From Chrysiogenia bacterium (GTDB lineage: Bacteria > JAGRBM01), in assembly GCA_020434085.1 (NCBI GenBank), contig JAGRBM010000469.1, positions 1 through 10,876 on the forward strand: 10,876 bases of DNA, written 5' to 3'. Below, in pieces: positions 8,546-10,876 of this stretch. The stretch's first letter is position 1; the number at the start of each line of letters is the position of its first letter. The translations under genes and the position numbers were made by a program. The notes beneath the pieces are model-generated. The model worked only from the letters and a program-made list of their open reading frames with translations. It made no database searches and was not told the DNA's origin.

Positions 8546-9013
8546 TCACTGACAGTTCTTGCAGATTCCGTAGAGTTCGAGCTTGTGGCTCTTGAGTTTG
8601 AAGCCGTGCCTGGCGGCGATGGAGTCCTGGAGTTCCTCGATCTTGTCGGAGACGAACTCGATCACTTCGCCGCACTCGGTGCAGACCATGTGGTCGTGGT
8701 GCTTCTGGCCGAGCGCCTGCTCGTAGCGGGCGACGCCGTCGGCGAACTTGCGCTCGGCGGCAAGGCCCGCCTCGGTGAGCAGTTTGAGCGTGCGGTAGAC
8801 CGTGGCGTAGCCGATCTTGGGGTCCTGCTTGCGGACCAGTTCGAGCATTTCCTCGATGGTCAGGTGCTCGTCCTGGGCGAAAAAGACATCGGCCACGCAG
8901 TTGCGCTGGCGGGTGGTCTTGAGCCCGTGGCGGGCAATGTGCTCGGCAAAACGTCCGCGCTTTTCCTCAATGGATGCGCCCGCTTGGCTCGCGCTGGTGG
9001 TGGCCGTCCCCAT
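8546..9013 (-). CDS. fur: Fur-family transcriptional regulator
   Basis: This 155-aa DNA-binding metalloregulator has an N-terminal winged helix with the recognition segment GYATVYRTLKLLTEAGL (68-84). A C-terminal dimerisation domain follows, with the metal-binding cluster HHDH (106-109) and two CxxC zinc sites, C111-T-E-C114 and C151-K-N-C154. Glu98 and Glu119 occupy the positions held by metal-binding Asp85 and Asp104 in Bacillus subtilis PerR, which favours an iron-type Fur over a peroxide sensor; Zur is less likely from HHDH and overall pattern but not excluded. The ATG at 9013 has AGGAG 6 nt upstream, so the longer frame starting at 9052 is not used. An N-terminal tail of about 17 Ser/Ala/Thr-rich residues precedes the conserved domain. 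A sigma70-like promoter with an overlapping dyad lies upstream, consistent with autoregulation. It is divergent from rplU. Confidence 0.9.
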   Translation of the reverse strand: MGTATTSASQAGASIEEKRGRFAEHIARHGLKTTRQRNCVADVFFAQDEHLTIEEMLELVRKQDPKIGYATVYRTLKLLTEAGLAAERKFADGVARYEQALGQKHHDHMVCTECGEVIEFVSDKIEELQDSIAARHGFKLKSHKLELYGICKNCQ

Positions 9014-9069
9014 GTTCGCTCCTGAATCCGCCTTACATCCCAGTAAAATCAACCAGTTACACGGATTTT

Positions 9070-9088
9070 GAATACGTTTTCATTATTC
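9070..9088. promoter_or_regulatory. Candidate operator dyad over the fur -10 box
   Basis: The 19-bp sequence GAATACGTTTTCATTATTC has perfect 5-bp arms GAATA and TATTC separated by 9 bp. It covers the fur -10 box and the predicted start point. It is AT-rich in an otherwise GC-rich region and has the length of a Fur box. One half (AATAATGA on the minus strand) fits the classical GATAATGA half well, but the other half fits poorly, so match to the E. coli consensus is only about half of positions. Autoregulation is inferred. Confidence 0.4.
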
Positions 9089-9110
9089 CGATCCGCCCCG
9101 CCCCTGTCAA
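9082..9110 (-). promoter_or_regulatory. Sigma70-type promoter of fur
   Basis: On the minus strand there is TTGACA (9110-9105), a 17-bp spacer and AATAAT (9087-9082). The -35 is perfect, the -10 is one base from consensus and spacing is optimal. Predicted transcription start is near 9075, leaving a leader of about 60 nt before the fur ATG. Confidence 0.75.
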
Positions 9111-9250
9111 GCCGGAACGCAGCGCCGGCGCAGATTTCGGGGGGCAGGCGCCCGTGCCCAACCGGGTCCCTGGCAAAGCGCGCCAACCCGCCGGGATCGC
9201 AGGGGTTTCCAGAGCCAGCTCCCTTCGGTCCCCTGAATTTCGCCGGATGC

Positions 9251-9278
9251 TTGACAGCGGGCCGCCCACCCCTATAAT
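9251..9278 (+). promoter_or_regulatory. Consensus sigma70 promoter of rplU-rpmA
   Basis: TTGACA (9251-9256) and TATAAT (9273-9278) are both perfect consensus hexamers with a 16-bp spacer. The expected transcription start is near 9285, giving an untranslated leader of roughly 55 nt. A fully consensus promoter fits a ribosomal protein operon. Confidence 0.85.
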
Positions 9279-9285
9279 GAGCGCC

Positions 9286-9311
9286 CTCCCGGGAGTCTTA
9301 TCCCCGGGGAG
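9286..9311 (+). promoter_or_regulatory. Hairpin in the rplU 5' leader
   Basis: CTCCCGGG (9286-9293) can pair with CCC-G-GGGAG (9303-9311, one bulged G at 9306), closing a loop of 9 nt (9294-9302). It begins at the predicted 5' end of the mRNA. It lacks a following T-run, so it is not an intrinsic terminator. Possible roles are mRNA 5'-end protection or feedback control by L21/L27; neither is shown. Confidence 0.5.
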
Positions 9312-9340
9312 ACCTTTATATAGATCGGAAGTTCGGCGCG

Positions 9341-9652
9341 ATGTACGCAGTGATTCGCACCAAAGGCAAGCAGTTCAAGGTCCAGAGCGGCGATGAGCTC
9401 TATCTTCCCACCACCGAGGGTGAGGTCGGCTCGAAGATCAACTTCGAGGAGATCCTCGCGGTCGGTGACGGCGAGAAGCTCACCGTGGGCAAACCCACCG
9501 TCGACGGCGCCAGCGTCAGCGGCACCATCGTCAGCCATGGTCGTGGTCGCAAGATCCTTCTGTGGAAGCACATCCGCCGTCACAATTCCAAGAAGAAGCA
9601 GGGCCACCGTCAGGGTTACACCCAGGTGCGCATTGACGAGGTGAAGGCCTAA
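9341..9652 (+). CDS. rplU: 50S ribosomal protein L21
   Basis: The product is a 103-aa protein of the usual L21 length. It begins [18 protein letters not shown] and has the conserved C-terminal basic segment [20 protein letters not shown] and the ending [10 protein letters not shown]21 binds 23S rRNA in the large subunit. The ATG is preceded by GGAAG about 9 nt upstream, a modest site. It is the first gene after a consensus promoter and leader hairpin, with rpmA 38 nt downstream, the standard arrangement in many bacteria. Confidence 0.97.
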   Translation: MYAVIRTKGKQFKVQSGDELYLPTTEGEVGSKINFEEILAVGDGEKLTVGKPTVDGASVSGTIVSHGRGRKILLWKHIRRHNSKKKQGHRQGYTQVRIDEVKA

Positions 9653-9690
9653 GCGCCCTCGCCCGACACGGACAGACACGGAGCACAGTC

Positions 9691-9960
9691 ATGGCACATA
9701 AAAAAGCAGGTGGTAGTTCCCGCAACGGTCGCGACTCCAATGGACAGCGCCGCGGCGTCAAGCGTTACGGCGGCCAGGTCGTCAAGCCCGGCAACATCCT
9801 GATCCGTCAGCTCGGCACCAAGATCTACCCTGGCCAGAACGTGGTCATGGGCAAGGATTACACCCTGCACGCCACGTGCGCGGGCACCGTGCGCTACGAG
9901 CGCTGGGGCCGCGACCGCAAGCGCGTGCACATCGACCCGGTGGAGGCGCCTGCCAGCTAA
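9691..9960 (+). CDS. rpmA: 50S ribosomal protein L27
   Basis: This 89-aa protein starts with the universal [20 protein letters not shown], followed by [19 protein letters not shown] and [18 protein letters not shown]. The N-terminal tail of L27 reaches the peptidyl transferase centre. There is no N-terminal extension of the type cleaved in Firmicutes. GGAG lies 7 nt before the ATG. It is cotranscribed with rplU and followed 25 nt later by an intrinsic terminator. Confidence 0.98.
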   Translation: MAHKKAGGSSRNGRDSNGQRRGVKRYGGQVVKPGNILIRQLGTKIYPGQNVVMGKDYTLHATCAGTVRYERWGRDRKRVHIDPVEAPAS

Positions 9961-9985
9961 GGCGGGAGCGACCCTAACCGGCACG

Positions 9986-10032
9986 CCCCGCAGCCCGGCG
10001 GATTACCAGAGTCCGCGGCCTGCGGGGTTTTT
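9986..10032 (+). terminator. Rho-independent terminator after rpmA
   Basis: An outer stem CCCCGCAG (9986-9993) pairs with CTGCGGGG (10020-10027). An inner stem GCGGA (9998-10002) pairs with TCCGC (10012-10016) around a 9-nt loop, with C95-C96/G17-G18-type pairs partly bridging the two. Five T residues (10028-10032) follow directly. This has all elements of a strong intrinsic terminator. Confidence 0.88.
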
Positions 10033-10061
10033 GCGTACAGCGCATCAGACTGTTTGAAACC

Positions 10062-10876
10062 ATGAAGTTCGTCGACGAAGTCACCATCCACGCCCAGGCC
10101 GGCAACGGCGGCAACGGCGCCATCGCATTCCGCCGGGAAAAATACGTCCCGCGCGGCGGTCCATCGGGTGGCGACGGCGGTCGCGGCGGCGACATCATCT
10201 TCGAGGGCGACGAGGGCCTCAGCACGCTCATCGACCTGCGCTACCAGCACACCATCAAGGCCAAACACGGCCAGAACGGCATGGGCAAGGACAAGTACGG
10301 CCGCTCGGGCGAGGACGCAATCTTCCGGGTGCCCATCGGCACGCAGATTTTCGACTCCGACACCAACGAGATTCTCGGCGACATCCGCGAACACGGCGAG
10401 CAGCTCATCGCCTGCAAGGGCGGCCACGGCGGGCGCGGCAACATTCACTTTGCCAGCTCAACCAACCGCACCCCGCGCCGCGCCGAAGACGGCGGCCCGG
10501 GCGAGGAGCGCAACCTCCGCCTGGAGCTCAAGCTGCTGGCCGACGTGGGGCTGGTGGGTTTTCCCAACGCGGGGAAAAGCACGCTCATCAGCCGCATCTC
10601 GGCCGCCAAGCCCAAGATTGCCGACTACCCCTTCACGACGCTCACCCCGAACCTGGGCGTCGTCAAAGTGGGCGAGTTCGAGAGCTTCGTGGTGGCCGAC
10701 ATTCCGGGCCTCATCGAGGGAGCCAGTGACGGCGTGGGCATGGGGACCCAGTTCCTGCGCCACATCGAGCGCTGCCGCGTGCTGATCTATCTGCTGGATA
10801 TGACGCCGGAGGTGGAGCCCTCCCCCATCAAGGCCTTTCGCATCCTCCATGAGGAGCTCGAGCGCCACAACCCCGA
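10062..10876 (+). CDS. obgE: Obg/CgtA GTPase (5' part, runs off window)
   Basis: The frame opens at ATG 10062 and is still open at the window end, giving 271 residues of a protein usually about 330-450 aa. The N-terminal Obg domain (1-158) shows the glycine-rich repeats [29 protein letters not shown] and KGGHGGRGN. The GTPase domain follows with P-loop GFPNAGKST (166-174), the switch I segment [11 protein letters not shown] (189-199) and [10 protein letters not shown] (213-222), then FLRHIER. The NKxD motif lies beyond the window. Obg acts in late assembly of the 50S subunit and in stress responses, and it commonly follows rplU-rpmA. No clear Shine-Dalgarno precedes the ATG (upstream bases GTTTGAAACC), and an intrinsic terminator sits about 30 nt upstream. 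Confidence 0.97.
   Translation, partial: MKFVDEVTIHAQAGNGGNGAIAFRREKYVPRGGPSGGDGGRGGDIIFEGDEGLSTLIDLRYQHTIKAKHGQNGMGKDKYGRSGEDAIFRVPIGTQIFDSDTNEILGDIREHGEQLIACKGGHGGRGNIHFASSTNRTPRRAEDGGPGEERNLRLELKLLADVGLVGFPNAGKSTLISRISAAKPKIADYPFTTLTPNLGVVKVGEFESFVVADIPGLIEGASDGVGMGTQFLRHIERCRVLIYLLDMTPEVEPSPIKAFRILHEELERHNP

Larger units (their letters stand above)
9014..9340. other. Divergent intergenic region between fur and rplU
   Basis: This is 327 bases without a credible gene. It holds the fur promoter and dyad (9070-9110, minus strand), the rplU promoter (9251-9278, plus strand) and the rplU leader hairpin (9286-9311). The two promoters point outward and their -35 boxes are about 140 bp apart. Between them (about 9111-9250) is GC-rich sequence with only a short GCCGG/CCGGC inverted pair (9111-9115 with 9125-9129). 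The short frames crossing it have no protein-like features. Confidence 0.75.

Noticed and set aside
7916-9025. Plus-strand open frame of 369 codons over DUF1772 and fur
   Set aside because: The minus strand encodes two recognisable families here with good ribosome binding sites; the plus frame is a shadow.
9014-9052. Longer fur N-terminus starting at 9052
   Set aside because: ATG 9013 has AGGAG at ideal spacing, and the added residues match nothing in the family.
9111-9129. GCCGG/CCGGC inverted pair as a terminator or operator
   Set aside because: The arms are only 5 bp in very GC-rich DNA with no T-run, so chance occurrence is likely.

Overview
The window is GC-rich and reads as the chromosome of a Gram-negative (diderm) bacterium. 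The diderm inference rests on a LolA-like periplasmic carrier, a secreted protein ending in a beta-barrel-type C-terminal Phe, and inner-membrane enzymes of envelope polymer or lipid modification. The Fur, L21, L27 and Obg sequences and the overall gene style suggest a deltaproteobacterial-type lineage (Myxococcota/Desulfobacterota sensu lato). That placement is an impression, not a demonstrated assignment.

Region 1 (1-8007, + strand) is a tightly packed run of six genes with junctions of -1 to 20 nt, so very probably one operon whose promoter lies upstream of the window. It holds the C-terminal part of a LolA-like lipoprotein-sorting protein, two paralogous MacB/LolCE-type ABC permeases, their LolD/MacB-type ATPase, a signal-peptide-bearing predicted outer-membrane beta-barrel, a membrane-anchored sulfatase/alkaline-phosphatase-superfamily enzyme and a GT-C (GT39-like) glycosyltransferase. 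The first five genes look like a complete inner membrane - periplasm - outer membrane route: the ABC complex extracts a lipidated cargo, the LolA-like protein carries it and the barrel receives it. The last two may make or modify an envelope glycolipid or glycan. This assembly is the most interesting content of the window. Its cargo is unknown.

Region 2 (7994-9013, - strand) holds a Fur-family regulator gene and, downstream of it, a small DUF1772 membrane protein. The latter runs convergently into the glycosyltransferase with a 14-nt overlap of coding ends. The fur gene has a good sigma70-type promoter with a 19-bp dyad over its -10 box, which suggests autoregulation.

Region 3 (9251-10876, + strand) is the conserved housekeeping cluster rplU - rpmA - obgE. 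A consensus sigma70 promoter and a strong 5' leader hairpin precede rplU. A clear intrinsic terminator separates rpmA from obgE, and obgE runs off the window end with no evident promoter or strong ribosome binding site of its own.

I saw no tRNA, rRNA, CRISPR array, insertion sequence or integrase.
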